Below the pieces are notes generated by a model. It was not told the origin of the DNA. It did no database searches and was given only the letters and a program-made list of their open reading frames with translations. Positions 42,201 through 56,761 of a stretch of 64,000 nucleotides of DNA are shown piece after piece (the first letter of the stretch is position 1; each line of letters starts with the position of its first letter). Location: assembly GCF_028389875.1 (NCBI RefSeq), contig NC_084677.1:13000017-13064016 (forward strand), read 5' to 3'. Both the position numbers and the translations under genes were made by a program. Source of the DNA: Rhea pennata (taxonomy: Eukaryota > Chordata > Aves > Rheiformes > Rheidae).

Positions 42201-45200
42201 CTCCCCCGGGCTGCGGCAGCCCGAGGCGCTCCAGCAGCCCCCTGCCTGCTGCAGGCTGTTGCCCTTTTCCCACCCGCTGCAAAGGTGAGACGCACACGCG
42301 GCCCCGCCGGAGGACACCCAGCCCTCATACGCCTTTGGACGGGTGCAGGGGTCGGCTGGCAGCCTCGCTTGTAATGATGGGTGGGACCCAAAACAGATTA
42401 AAAACCGGAGGCCAGAACTTTTTCAGAATAATCTGCTAATGCCAGAGGATCATATTTGGCAGCAACATAAGGAGAGTTCTCATCGGTTTGTATTCCTGCT
42501 TTTCTTTCCCTTTAATAATCTAATTCTGTACGTCTCCATGTGGAGTCCAGACACAGATAATCCTCCCCCAGTTCACACCCTGATCCTGCCCTATGGAAGC
42601 CCACGTATGGTGCCGTTGCGAGCCCGACTGTGGGCGCCGTTCTGCCCTACAGCCCGTTTGGAGCTGGAATGGGGTTTCAGAGGGTAATGGGCAGCATAGG
42701 GTCACCAAAGCAGCTGCTAGAGAGATGTACGGACATTTTAATGAGAACTTTTGAAGTTCAGAAACATCAGAAAAGCACGTTGATTTGTTCTCTCTTGCAG
42801 AGGAGAGCTGCAGCTATCAGAGTATGAAACATTTTGATTGCTGCAGGGAAGAAACTCTCAATTTTTCCTGAGTACTTTCACCCCTAATGGGAATTTTCTC
42901 ACGAACTGCTCAATCAGAATGACCTTTTGTACTGCAGAATAAACTGATGAATATTTTTTCCTACCAGGTTTTTCTTAAGACATTATGAATTCTGACGGGA
43001 GATTAGCTAACACGGTTTATTATGAGTTCATGTAGCACTGAACAGGAAGACTTGAAGGTATCTGAGATCTTGAAAACAACTATCTAATACCAATAAGCAA
43101 CTTGAGAGACTAAGAGATTCAAAAAGCAGAAACCATGGGCCAAAGCTGGTGCTGATATAATGCCTTGCTATTAGTAGAGATACCCCAAGGCTGAATTTGC
43201 TGCAAGAAAGTCAAGCTAGGGAGCGGGTTAACTTCTAAGAAACTCAGACCGAATGAAATATGGGAATTAATTGGTAAGGTCAGCAATAAAATCATGAGTC
43301 CATTGCAGAGGAAACAGGATTCATTTCCAAAGGGCTAAGAATGGAGCCTTTACTAGATTTATGGGGCTAAGGTGATGAGATAGAGGTCGGCTAATAACCT
43401 TTCAAATCACCAAGGCAGACCAAATATGCTTTGCGATCGTCCGCTCGCTTTTCAGTGTGTGCGCGCCGTGTTTGGAAAACAAGGCCCTTTCTGTCTCTGC
43501 TGAAACAGAAGCAACAAAATAACATTACTTGTTAGGGAAATGCCAAAACATAAAAAGATAATTGAAACATTCAGGCTGGCAATAAATGGGGATAAAGGCA
43601 ATAAATCTTGAAAGCACACTGAGTTATCTAAGGAAGGAGTTGCTAGCGCTATTCTTTGGCCATCCCTTTGCCAGCCCAGTGAGGCTTCCTTTGTTGACTA
43701 CTTAGCTGGAGATTATTCCTCGCCCAAGGCTGCAGACCAGCAATATGCAAGAAGGGATGGAGCCATGTGGAATCAGAGAAGACAGGTGTCCCTCCTGCTG
43801 CCCGTTGTTTTCCTCGCCAAATCTGAGAGGTTTTGTGCAGCGTGCAGCGGTGTAAATGGCAACAGGTAAAGCTGGGTTTACTAACGCCATGGGTACGTGG
43901 CCGACAAAACACCGGCTGCTTGAGCAAAGCGGGCTCTGAGCAGGGGCACTTCATGAGGGAAGGGCACGTAGGTTGTTATGGAGCCCCTCCAAGGCCATCT
44001 AGCTCGGTCCCAGCGCGCCTGTGTCCCCGGAGGGGCATGTGCCCAACTCGGAGCCCCCCAGACACCAGTGGAGGAGGCACGCCGACGGCATGCCCCAGCT
44101 GCCTGGTGGCTGAGGCCACCGCTCCAGCACCCACAGGTGCATACACCATCTCCAGGACATTGTCTTGATTCCTGCACTTGTGATCCCTGGTGACTGAATT
44201 GGTTTTGACAATAGTAAACTCAAACTAAATGATCAAGGAACCCCAACAACTCTACTACAAATTTGCTATTAAGGGGACATGTCAAGTTTCCTTCTGGTTT
44301 TATGCATGGTAGAGATACGAGCAACAGAGGGGGGAAAAGGCTGCAAACAAAAAGAGTAGCCTTGAATCTTCTGCTTATTACATGGCAGCAAAGGTATGTG
44401 CTGCAGCGAAGCTCTTGGCTCACAGCCTAATCCTGCTCTCAGAGAGGTCCTGGAGAAGTTTCGAAAGCCCAAGGGGAATGTGCTTATTCTGACGAGGAGT
44501 ATCCCATCTCGCCTGCCCTGGGACAAGCATCAGTGCGGAGATGCCCTGAAGCACCCACCTCCTCGCTCTCAAAGGTTTCTCAGCCTCTGCGGTGGCGAGA
44601 CCCAGGCTCAGCCAGTCACGCCACAGGTGCTTGCTCCGTTGTGCAGCATCGCTTTGTCACCTTGGGCACAGGACGTTTCTCCTCCTTCTGCAGCGCAGCT
44701 CTCCTGGTGGGACACAGACAGCACACACCACATCTGAGCCCGAGGACTGCAATCCTTTCCTTCAGAGCAGCTCCCTTTTCAGATTTTTCCTAGCATGTTT
44801 TAGAAACCATGCTCTGCCCTTTTGCTTGATTTTGGGTTCTTCAAATGCCAGAAGGATTTCAAAATGCTTGACCAGAGGGAAAAATGCAGGGGAGAATACT
44901 TATTTCCCCCATCTGCAAATGTTCAAGGGTTTCATCCTGCAAGCACTATCAAGATAAAATTGAAGTCAGGGAAGGAAGGATGAGATTTTTTTCAAGGTAG
45001 TTCCAAGCTGGGCAATAAACACAGAGCAACGAGTTACTAACTGTCTGCACTGCTCTGTTCCCAACAAATACAGACCAGACATACTTCACAGAGACCTGCT
45101 TTTTCTAAGGTGCTGGTACAGCTCCTTACATAGAGCACTCCAGTGCGAGCTCTCGAGACATCACTGTAAAAAAAACAGTGGCTTGCTATGTAAACGTTGT

Positions 45201-48131
45201 TCTGGTAAGAATGACCTCTCCTGTAAAACGCAGCCTTTTCTTTTTCTGTGTTGTAGCAATTTTTCTGCAATTCTAACTTATCACTGACCAGCTCAGACTG
45301 CAAGCACTAATACAACATATGCAGCAGCCTGCTCTACCTTCGGGTGGACAGCACGGATCAGATGGCACTCAGATGGTTTCAGCATGAATCACTCCCTGCC
45401 TATGTAACCAGCATTCCCATAACCCAAATCTATCAAAAAGAACATAAACCACATCAGAAGCCAGTTCTCGGATACTTGTTTGCTAAGACTTTGGAAATCT
45501 TTTATATTAAACAGATCATCTCTTTATAGGAGAGTGAAGCTACCCTGATTATACAAAGGGTGGAAAGGGACAGTCTTCCATCTGGAAAAGCTGTTTAACT
45601 TTTTTCTGGTTTCCTAAAAAGCCGTTGTCTTGTAAACTGAGCATTCCTGTGCTAGCCTGGTAGACACAACACTGCCCGCATCCCATGCAGAGGCGTGCGA
45701 GGGCAGATTTGCTCGCCGCGGCGGCGGTGCCGGCATGGGCTGGCCTGGGAACCACAGCCCGCGGGCCAGTGCCGCCTCTGCGGGGCATTCGGAGCGGGAT
45801 GCGCTGCCAAACACAAGTTGGTGCTGCTTCAAAAAAAAAAGTGGCCTTTGGCTCACTGGCTTTCCAAGGGATGAGCTTGGCATCCCGAGGGCCCGCAGCC
45901 CCTTCTCCTCCAGCAGCCCCACGCGTTCCCGCCGGGGCTACGCAGTGGCAGGTTCAGCTCCAGACGACGTTTCACAGCAAGGGGCCTTTCCTCTTTGACC
46001 TTCTAAATCCCTCCGCTGCCGAGCTTCCTGATAATACCGGGGGTTCCCACCCCTCTCCTCCCTGCTTACATTTTAAATTTGGGAATCAAATGTAGAAACT
46101 TTCATATAGCCAAATTACTAGGCTTGCTGGGATCAGCAACGGAGTCTGAAGCATTGCTCTGGCGCATCTCAGGTTTCCCTGTACGGCCAGAGAGGGGATG
46201 AAAACCCCAGATCTTCAGGAAGATGGCCTGCCTGGTTACAAAGGCTGCCTCCTTTCTCAGAAATCGCCTGGTCACAAGCACAGACAAATTCACTCATGCT
46301 GCGGTGGGTGAAAACTCAGACTATTAAATAGCATCCATCAAATGCCCATTGCTCACAAACTGCGCACAATTTTTTCTACAGCTAAGAAACCAACTGCGAA
46401 TAACAGCCATAAGGTACTAACGCTAAATCAGATATTTTGGGGAAGATTTTACTGCCACGTTGTGATAATCTATCAGTTATATTCTGTACTGGTAACTAGT
46501 ATCTTACCAGCAGTTTCCTTCACCTCTAGGCAATAGAGTATTTAATTTCCATTTGTGTACATATTCTGATACACACTATTGTACAGTTGATCCACCTGAA
46601 ATTCATGCCCCGTTGAAGGCATGTTTCTTTCAAAAGCTTTTACATTACTAAAGGTAGTAAATCGCAAAATAAAACTATTGTCACAAATATCATTTGAAGC
46701 TAATCATAATCTAATCTGTAGTCAATATTTACCACAGTATAAAAGTGGCTGGATTTATTTACAGTTTGAAATTGTTGGAGAGAGGATTCCATACAGATTA
46801 GTCAGCTAATCTGCTGTAATCTGCTTAAAAAGCAACTGAAACGGGTTTTCTTTCGCTGAATCATGTTAGCCCGACATGCACAATGACTTCAAATACAGAA
46901 GGGATTCAAACACAAAAGGGCATTTACCTTGTGGGCACCCGCAGGACATTGCTCGCATTGCACAAGAGCCATAAATTTCCTCTTCTGCCTTGAAGAATGG
47001 CACAGCTGCGATGACTGAGTTTAATCTGAAATGTGTGTCAGGCTCCCCCATCCCGTCTCCTGGCTGCAGCGTTTGAACTACATGGCCTGAGGATAACCGA
47101 TCTTTGATGAGGCACCTGGAAGGTGCTTTCGCAGGAATTGTCCTTCCTGAATTTATTCCGTTTTGCTCCCTCCTATGGAGGGGTCTGAGGGAGCTGCATG
47201 CTCCTGAGTTAATAAGGAAAGCACTGTACTCTTCTGGAAGTTTCTAAATGTGGGGATGAATGGGAAATTACCCCATACTCTTTACCGGCAACTCAGCTTT
47301 GCTTCTAAAGAAATTAAGACACAAGAGGAAAAAGATTTTAGATGCTCACCATATTCAAGGTCTGTTCAGCCTCACACGGATGCTACTTACGTGTCTCCTC
47401 TGTGCAGGGGCTGCAAATTTCAGATCGACCTTTCATAGTCCAAGCAGTTGGGAAGAAAGCATGGGCAGAAAGGAAACTCAAAGACCTTCTGCCCAGCCAA
47501 GCAACAAGTTCCTAACGCAGGTAGCGAGGCTCATTTCACAGGCGGCTGAGACAGCGTGAACAGAGATGAAATCCTATTCTGCTATTGCTCGCGATGTGCC
47601 CACATTTGGAGGGTTGCAGAGGGCAGAGCGATCCCTCCTGAGCCCCGGCACGGGGCACTGCAGAGGCAGACGGGCGGCTGCTGCGTGGTGCTCAGGGGGT
47701 CCCAAAGTGGCTGCGCTGGCCACCTCGCCTGGGGAGAAACGGGCCGAGACGATCATCTCTGAGCGACTGAGGCCGCTTGTTTCCTGCTTACCCACGACAC
47801 CTGTGACCAAGCAGGCAGCTGTGAGCAGAATTTGGGGTCACGGAGGACCAGGTTACGCTGCCTCTCCCCTGCTGCTCACTGCTTCCCGGCCCTGCTCGAG
47901 GGCAGCCCGCGCGCCGCGCAGGACTGGGCAGACCCTCCAGCTGCAGCCCAGCTCTGCTGCAAGAGGTTTAGACTGAACAGGAAAACATGCGGAAGGAAAA
48001 AAGGCTCCGCGCTTCACCCCACAAACAGCAATACCCACCGGGCTGCAGCTTCCAGCGTGGGAAGCGATTCGGCCCATCACCTGTGCCGCCCTCTGGCAAA
48101 GGCATTAGCTTTCGGTGACTGGGCGATCACT

Positions 48132-48149
48132 TCTTTTTTTTTTTTTTTT
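48132..48149 (+). repeat. Poly(T) run
   Basis: About 18 T in an intergenic GC-moderate block, with no recognisable element. Confidence 0.8.
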
Positions 48150-51100
48150 CCTACCACATATCCCAAGTGCCGGTAGATTATTTCAGTGTGGGTCTCTCTG
48201 AATAATACATTCATCTGCAGTCCTTCCCCCACCCCGTCCTCAGCGAGGCCTTCATTAGTTGAATACAGTGGCTCTGCTCCAGCACACACAGCTGCCGTCA
48301 CTGCTGCAATTCTTTTGCCTTGAGAAAAAGCATATACAATTTAATATGCTCCTGGCACAACAGCTTTTCTGTAGCCGAGGAGGCGGGTTTGTTTATGGCT
48401 ATTTTGATAGGGCAGCTTTCATCCAGACACAGGTTCTGCGGCATCTCCTCACTCGTACAAGAGCGCCTTTGTTGGGCTCATTCTCGTGCTCCTTGGGAAC
48501 CGCTGGCGACTTTGGTACCTTCTCCTGCCCCCTTAAAATGCAAGTTTTAAAAAGCCCTCCTCAGTTAATTCTGTATTTCTCTTACTTCATTAGAAGCTAA
48601 ATCCCGGGCTAGGAGCCAGCAACGCAGGCAATAGGAGAGGGTGTGATGCTTTACTGGATACGTGTCAAGGACATGAACCATCCTGCCATCTCATGGTAAT
48701 TTGTCCCACATTGGCCTATCGTAACATGTGCTGGACACATCTGAGCGTTCACGTCAGGCGGAGCAGAGCGTGTGACGCAGCCGGTGGCTGTTAGCGGTTA
48801 CTCGCAGGCTTGCCAGGCACAGGAGCAGCTCTATTGCTTTCCCAGCTAGCTTCGTCCGCCTCGCCAAGATCAATACAAACCGTGCACGAGGACCTGACTC
48901 CTTCCTCCTGATTACGGGACTTTTCAATGTACGCAGGAGTCGGCGTGCAGCAGATGCAGGTTCTTTTTTGGCAGCACCTCTTGCCGCCGTTGCTCCGCGA
49001 GTTGAGCTGCGAACTGCGCTGCACGGCGAGGCTCTGCGCTGCACCGCTGCTGCACGTTTCGGGCTGCAGGTTCCAGGGCAGGGTGGGATCTGGAGCAGAT
49101 ACATCTCGAGGCTGGAAAGTCTCAATCGAATGATCCACAGTCTGCAAAGGTGGCCAAATCTTTCTATCTGGCAAATTGCTTGAGCTGCCCCTGGATGAGA
49201 AGGAGAAAGAATCTCTTGTGTTTTTCAGCTGTTAAGTCTGTTCTCTCTCTCTGTCGTAGTGGAAATAAATTGTGGGAGGGCCTAGCCAGCGCTAATTCAT
49301 AGCCACGTTCGATCTGAAGTCTCTGCTACTTTGTGCTTGGACCACAGACACAAGTGAGAAAATGAAAACTGCCAGAAATACCACTAACCATCAGATTATC
49401 TTAAACACATGGTAACAAAACAGAGTCACTCTGTGGCGTGTATAAATTCCACACATATGAAGGAATGTAAAGCAGCTATTGTACCCACACTTTGCAGATC
49501 CATTTCACCATTTTCACAGTTTATCTGGAAAATACATACTGCATGGTACTGTACGTCGTATTTCACTGCTATGCACCATGATGTCTTCTAATTGAACAAT
49601 CGCCATACTTGTAGTCTAAGAGCAATACAAAAGTGCTTTCAAATAATAACAATACATTTTCTGTATAAAGAGGATAGGGAGTAGCCATTTCCCAGAAAGG
49701 CTTGATTTCCCTAGAGCCAGCAGTATGAACATCTATAGAGCCAGTAACAGCAGGCAGTGGTGAGAAAATCTCTACCTCATCATCAGTCTATACATTGTGT
49801 GTCCAACTGCGAGTCCTCGCAAAAGCTGAGTGGAGACTGTTAGCACCCACTAAGGGCTGGGTTTATGCACCTAGCAACACCTTACAACACCAGGCTCCAG
49901 CTAATCAGACTGGGGGCAGGAGCTTCATTTAGGGGCACTTTTTTGGCAAATCAGATCTTGTCAGTTGGAATCAAAACTCTAAATAAAGGACTGTTCTAAC
50001 AGCCTGGCTACTAGAGATCATGCAGAAGAGCAGCATCTGCCAATTCATTCAGCATTGCTGGCCCATGGAACCAAATGGCACAATGTTGTTCCATGTTTGG
50101 AGACAGTTTATACTGGAATAGAAACAGTCTTCTGGAGTAAAATGATTATTTTTTTCCTCCATGAAATCTCGTGACTTTTTAAAGAGAACATGTGTGTCTG
50201 TGCTGCACAGATTCTTTGCGTTACTTTGCAGAGAACAACGTGAAAACAAAGATTAAAACACAGGCGGAAGGGAATGAAGCCCTCAGACGGTTACCCAAGC
50301 AGTCCTGAGATGAGAGTCAGCGTACGTCCAACGAGCCATTCATGCTGCTTTACCTTCCTAGGCAAAGTGCAGCATCTTTTTAAAAGCTGAATCCAGATTT
50401 TTAGATATCAAATGAATCGCTCTGGTATTGGAGTTTGATCAAGCACGAAACATCCTCAGCCTTCCCAAAAATACCAGATGGCTGCAGATGCCAGCTCCTT
50501 TGGCCAGGCAGCTTTTCCTGAGAGAAGGCCAGCTTGTTGTGTAAGTGCTGCATCCCAGATAAAACTCTGCTGAACCGCCAACAGCCACAGAAACGCCCTT
50601 AGAGGAGAAGCATTCAAGCCAATGCCTTTCTATAGTTTCAGGGCTGCACTTACACTGATACCTAAGTATGTTCTCCTTTCCCAGAGGGAATTGGGATCTA
50701 TAGAAGTTACTCTGGCTGTGGAAACATCCTTATGAACGTCTGAGTAAGTGTGTGCATTTGAAGAAGGGGGAAATAAGATATAATCCGAGTTGTTAAATCA
50801 TTAAAAACAGACAAACGAAAAAAAAAAGCACGGATGGGCATGTAAGAGTAGATAATTCTCAGCAGATAAGCTGGTCTTTGAAATATGAAGTGTGATCTTC
50901 CAAACCACTTAATGCTCATTGGGTCAATAGTGTAACAATAAATAATTGTCTTCTTACTCTGCTAACTTCCATCCACCCATAATAGTCCTTCGGGATGATA
51001 CTGCAGTTGCAGTGACTCTGCGTTCACATAGCATTGCAACAAACGGAAGGCAATAAGATCTCGGGCTCTTCTTAATGTGTTCATCACAGTTTTGCCTCTG

Positions 51101-52904
51101 CACAAAATAATATTCTCTCTCTGTGGCTACACAGAAATGTGCACAAAGAACAAATCTGATCTCCTCTATAAATGGGTCAGTGAAAGGAATTATGCACCTT
51201 TCAAGACCTCAAAACTCAATGTGATGCACAGACCTTGTACAACCTTCCCAGCAGAGGGAATTTCACCCTTAGTGAAGCGACTCCACTTCCAAAGCAAGAC
51301 CACTTACAGCAAGAAAAACAAAAGCAACCAACAGCCAAACAAACCAACGTGCCTTGGAATTAGTTTATTCTTTTAAGCAGCTCTTGACTCCCACTAACAC
51401 ATGAATGGGTAACATGGTGTTAGACTGTGCTTGCTTGAGGACTGAGGATTCAAAGAGATGATTCAACTTTAAGCACCCATTGCCACAAAGCAGTAGGAAT
51501 GTTTAAGACTTCTTACAGTGAGCTGCTCCACACCCTAAAGCATGGCCAGCCATAGGGGTCATGTAAAACAAACGCTAAAGGTACAATTAGTTTCTATTAA
51601 AAAAAAGTCTTTACTTTCGCCCTGGAGTCCTGAAATGGCTGTGATACAATTAAAATCAACCGAAAAAAGAATGACAATGAGGTGTGTTGAGATGCACTTC
51701 TTCTGGCAAGTGTGGGCTGGTAATGTCCTTCTGGAAGGACCTCAGAGAGAGTGGTCACTTTTGATTACTACATAATGTGAGTAATTCTCAGGAAAGATGA
51801 GTCTTTCCCGCCTGAATCATAGTGAAAGGGGAAAAATAACACACTCCAGAAATGGAAAGCTGGAAAGCTGCGTCTCCCCGAGCTGCAGGGAGCCGCCCAA
51901 GAGTGCTATGTGGGGCCACTGCGGAGAAGCTGCATCGAGTGAGCAACGGACCCCACAGGCTGCCTGGGGCAATGGCTCAGGCGCTGGAGGCAAGGTGGGA
52001 CCACTATGTGCCTCCTTCTGCGTTGCCAGAGCTCCAGCTGACACCACAGGTTGTATGTGGCACAAATGACACACTAAAAACCCCTTTCTCAGCAAGAAGT
52101 CATACACCTCTAGTCTAGTCTCAGCCAATACTGACTCATCCAGATGTGTGATACGCAAGTGGTTCCTTGAGAGGCCTTGTCTTCATTGAGAAGTCTGTCC
52201 TGCATTTACTTCTTGTTGGCCAGCCCATTGCACCAACACAAGTCATGGCAGCGATAGAGTGCAGCCATCTGCTTGCCAGAAGCCCACTGGCGCCACAGTC
52301 TTGAGGAAGCTGCACTTCTAAAAAGATACACAAGGCTAAATGTCGAGAGGAATGACCAGAACAAACCCCCAGGGTGGATGGGACCCTGGGCTTTGTGCAT
52401 GGCTTTGGGGAAAAGGAGAACAGCATTTGCCTTTGAGGAAGAAAGAGTTTGTCCTTCCCTGCTCGGCCAGCTATCTATGTGACAGGCTGCATCAGTACTC
52501 CTGCGGGTTTCAAAGCTCTGTACAGGGTTCCTAAAATCAGTGAGACAGCTCAAATACTTCACGTTTCCCACATGCTTAAATTCTTTGCTAAACTGACTTT
52601 GAAACAATAATATGAAGATCCTAGAGACACCTTGAATCCCTGTTTCTTCATATAGACATATATGGTTACATTTAAACACCATTTTTTTTTTTCTCCATGC
52701 TAATTCTCCAGAAAAACAGATTGGTTTCCATTACTATATATAGCACTAGGATTCTTGGCCTATTTTTTGTCCCTTTGCATCTGATTATTTTCAACAGAGT
52801 TCAAACTTTTTATCACATGCAGATTTTAAACAGAACATGACTTCTATTCATACAGACTTCCACTATTAACAAACCCACAACTGCAACATATAATGTAGAA
52901 GGAT

Positions 52905-52910
52905 TTTATT
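52905..52910 (-). promoter_or_regulatory. PRKAR1B: Candidate distal poly(A) signal of PRKAR1B
   Basis: AATAAA on the minus strand, with a GT/T-rich stretch 20-40 bases further on. No competing transcript was recognised nearby. Confidence 0.45.
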
Positions 52911-53340
52911 CATACTGTAATTCTGTCCCATCATCCACTGCAAATATTACAATTATCTTTAAATTGTCATGGAGTATCATTTTGTGCCACTTCAAGCATA
53001 GGAATCTTGGTGTTAAATGGTTACACTTCTCTAGAGATTGCTTATAACAGAACCATAATTCAAAGGTATTTTCCATGATCTGTAAAGGTTTATAGCAAAG
53101 AATCTGTTCTCTGTGTGTGCCCAAGTAACTTTCTAAACAGTGAGGCCACTACTTGGTGTTCAACAATAAAATGTTTCTTGTATATTATGCCAAACACTTG
53201 CAAGTTTTTACCAATACAGCAACGGAAATGCAACTGGTAAAATAGCATACATGAGGGACTTGTAACTTAATGTTTTTTTAATTGCACAAAAGAATACAAA
53301 AATAGTAAAGCAAATCATGAGTTTTGCAAATGCATAGACA

Positions 53341-53369
53341 TTATATATATATACACACACATACAGATG

Positions 53370-53403
<34 letters not shown>
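53341..53403 (+). repeat. TA/CA microsatellite in the PRKAR1B 3' UTR region
   Basis: About 60 bases of (TA)n, (CA)n and (TA)n blocks. Confidence 0.95.
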
Positions 53404-53852
53404 ATGGGAGTGCCTATATAAATGTTTGTCATAAAATTGCAAGGTTGAAAAATGTGGATGTTCATATTTAATAATACAAGCAAGAAGCATAACATAATCA
53501 TAATAAATAGTAGCAACTAATATACATTGGTAGGACCACTGAAATATGCCGAAATAAATTAAGCATCTTGAAATGAGGAGAGGACTTGGATTCTGAAGCT
53601 GAGAAGCAGTTAGCTCTGTAAAGACCGCTCTCCCGGGCAGGTATTAGAATATTGGGACGCAAGAGGCTTCTTGGTGGGAGTCAAGAAAAATCTCAAGACA
53701 GTTTTTTTAATTCCAAGCAAGAGAGCACATTACACATCAATATGAGTTACTTTAGCCATGTTCTTAAATTTATACCTCTAGTTTCAAACAGGAGATTGCC
53801 ACCTTATTTCATTACATAAATTCTGGCATGTAAAAAGTATGGAAAGTTCTTA

Positions 53853-53858
53853 TTTATT
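53853..53858 (-). promoter_or_regulatory. PRKAR1B: Candidate proximal poly(A) signal of PRKAR1B
   Basis: AATAAA (in the context gaataaataag) on the minus strand about 1.4 kb after the stop codon. The downstream GT-rich character is weaker than at 52905. Confidence 0.3.
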
Positions 53859-55232
53859 CAGACAGAAGAATGCTATCATAAAGAAGAAATACAGTTTTGC
53901 CACAAATGAGAAGTGGGCAGTGCTATTTCAAGTAGCTGAGATTCAGAGCTTTGCTGCTGTTAGCAAGGAGAAGTTTTCCTTCAAAGGAAAAGCTTCCCCA
54001 AAGAATAATCAAAATGATCCTATCCTTGAGGGCTGCACAACAGAGTAAAGCCTGGACCTGCAAAAAGCTCTACTGAAGAGGAGCCCGCTCTTTCCATAGG
54101 GCAGCAACAAATGTCAACATGAGTGCACACACATCGAAGAGCTTAGGCACTAGGAATTTGTTGCAAGATCCTGGTACTTTTTCTTATGCAATACATATCT
54201 TTTGGAAGAAGGATGTCATTCTGAAGCATGTATTCTGCTTTCAGAAAATCCTGGTCATAATCAAAAACAAAGGCATATACATTTAATTAAATGGCCCTTA
54301 TGCAAAAAGGGTACCAACAAACTGCTGTTGATGCCTCTGATGTGCATCTGGCACCATCTCTTCAGCATTTCATATAATATTCAGAGAAGTGGTTGAAGAC
54401 ACCCTGGTGCAGATAAATATGCTTCTAAGCCTCTTAATTAAGTGGAGAGTTCCCGTTCACTTTTAAGGGATCTAATGCAGACTCTCATTTTAAAAAAGTT
54501 GAAAACAAAGAACTTAGGGTCTTTAAGGCTCCATTAAAATTCTTACAAAACATTGTCCATTGAAATCTTCTCCTAGAAGACTGAGCAGGAGCAGACTGCT
54601 TGGCTTAGTATATCCTCAGTGTCACAAAGCCAGCTTGGATGAGCTTGTAACAGGGAGGAATATGGCCCACTGTATCTAAGCCACAGGCAAAATGACCCAA
54701 AGTTTTACTTCCCCTTGGCATACTGGAATGATCAAAACCTTCCTCTAACCTTCCCTCTTAAACTGTGCCACTGTCACTTACCATGTGGGATTTCAGAAAC
54801 CTCCAGTCTATAACCAGTAAAAAGTCTTTTAAAAGTGACAGGTAGAGGGACATAGTCCCTCTAATGAGCTTGACAAAAGGTGAATAAGACCAACTTTAAA
54901 GAGAGGTGTAAAATAATGAGGAAATAGAAATTCATATGTATTTTAAATAGTTAAAAATGCCGTCTAAGCTATTTGATCCAGCAATAGGTAAGAATCTTGC
55001 CTGCAAGCCAAAAGCCTAATCTTCCATGAACAGTTCCCCAAAGCTAGTCTTATCCAAACAGTTGTCTTCCTGCTTAAATGATACATAAGATTTGAACTGA
55101 CATCCAGTGCATGACATAAACAGAAAAATACACATAAAATGCACACTTTTTTTCTTCATAAAGCTATGGAGCTGCACAGCGCAAATTTAAGTGCACAAGG
55201 TCACACAAAGGCAGCTTTCCAAAAGAAATCAT

Positions 55233-55834
<602 letters not shown>

Positions 55835-55916
55835 CAAAATAATCTGATGGACCAAGTCTTCCAACTTCTACATACTCCTCATTATCAGATCTACGCTGGA
55901 GAACTGAAGCTGTGCC
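55835..55916 (-). CDS. PRKAR1B: PRKAR1B penultimate coding exon, part of cAMP-binding domain B
   Basis: 82 bases between acceptor gttcccag and donor TTTG|GTAAGA, in phase with the last exon. It reads [20 protein letters not shown], then LGPSDYF. The boundary Glu|Gly-Thr-Ala-Ser matches the family exon structure. Together the two exons encode the last 84 residues, corresponding to about residues 298-381 of a 381-residue protein. The gene is therefore truncated by the window edge and not by mutation. The preceding exon (KWERLTVADALEPVQFEDG region) was searched for and is not in this window. Confidence 0.96.
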
Positions 55917-56743
55917 CTGGGAACAAAAGTGTGGAAAGTTAGCTTGCCTTCTTTAAACCTGTTACACCATTAAGAAGTACTGAATCCAGAGTATTTCTTC
56001 TCGCAGGACATCCGTCACAATCCCTTAGTTCTGCTAAAAGAGAGGGAACAATCTCAGTTAATTTCTTGTACATGAATGAAAGGAAATAAGGAATTAAAAA
56101 ATCCATCAGTAATGCAAAATTGATTTCACTTTTATGAATGCAGTGCTGTTTAGATGCAGATAGATTCTGCTCCCACAAAAGCCAAGAGGAATAGGATAAA
56201 ACTCAGTAACTGCTATTTAAATAATGCACACCATGTATTAGGTCACGTATTAATATGGTTTAAAAGTATATTATGAGTTGCTGTAGAACTTTACCAGAGA
56301 TGTAGAAAAGATCTACATCACGAGGAATAAAAAGGTAATTTTCCCACTTGTTGTCCTGGGACATAATTTGTGAGACAGCGACTAGAGTTTATGCCTAACC
56401 TGATCATTCCCTGGATCTCCTGCTGAGATTGTTGATAAAGGGAGCTTTTAATGCTTGCTGCAACAGAGAGTTGTTTTTTTTAGTGGCTTCGCCTGCTCGT
56501 GGCCTTTAGTGATCTGGACACCTGTGAGTCAATCGCTTGAGAGATGGAATGTGTCTTGTCTACATTACCGTTAATAACTGCAGTATTTGGCACATGCTAA
56601 TACATGTCAAAACTCAGTAACACTCTATTTAAACCTTCAAAGAGGTTTTACATACAAAAATATTCTAACCTGAAGGAAACCCTAAATTATTCGTGGCATA
56701 AAGTTTTTGCAGAAGAACAGAGACGGTATCTGGTTTTCTGCAA

Positions 56744-56761
56744 AAAAAAAGGGGGGGGGGA
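56744..56761 (+). repeat. A-run followed by G-run
   Basis: Nine or so A directly followed by ten or so G. Such homopolymers are also prone to sequencing length errors. Confidence 0.85.

Larger units (their letters stand above)
31961..52890. other. Intergenic region between PDGFA and PRKAR1B
   Basis: About 21 kb upstream of PDGFA and downstream of PRKAR1B. No known exon or RNA gene could be recognised. GC content rises in patches (36.9-37.3, 40.3-40.9, 42.1-42.4, 44.0-44.2, 45.7-46.0, 47.6-48.1 kb), where open frames lengthen for compositional reasons. Regulatory elements of PDGFA would be expected here but cannot be told from sequence alone. Two open frames that look somewhat protein-like and several simple repeats are listed separately. 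Confidence 0.7.
52890..55232 (-). other. PRKAR1B: PRKAR1B 3' UTR (extent inferred)
   Basis: Sequence after the PRKAR1B stop codon on the minus strand, AT-rich with no further exon. Two AATAAA hexamers (53858-53853 and 52910-52905) are candidate ends. The second is followed by the GT-rich stretch 'ttgcagttgtgggtttgtt', a typical downstream element. That would give a 3' UTR of about 2.3 kb; the first would give about 1.4 kb. The region includes a TA/CA microsatellite. Confidence 0.45.
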
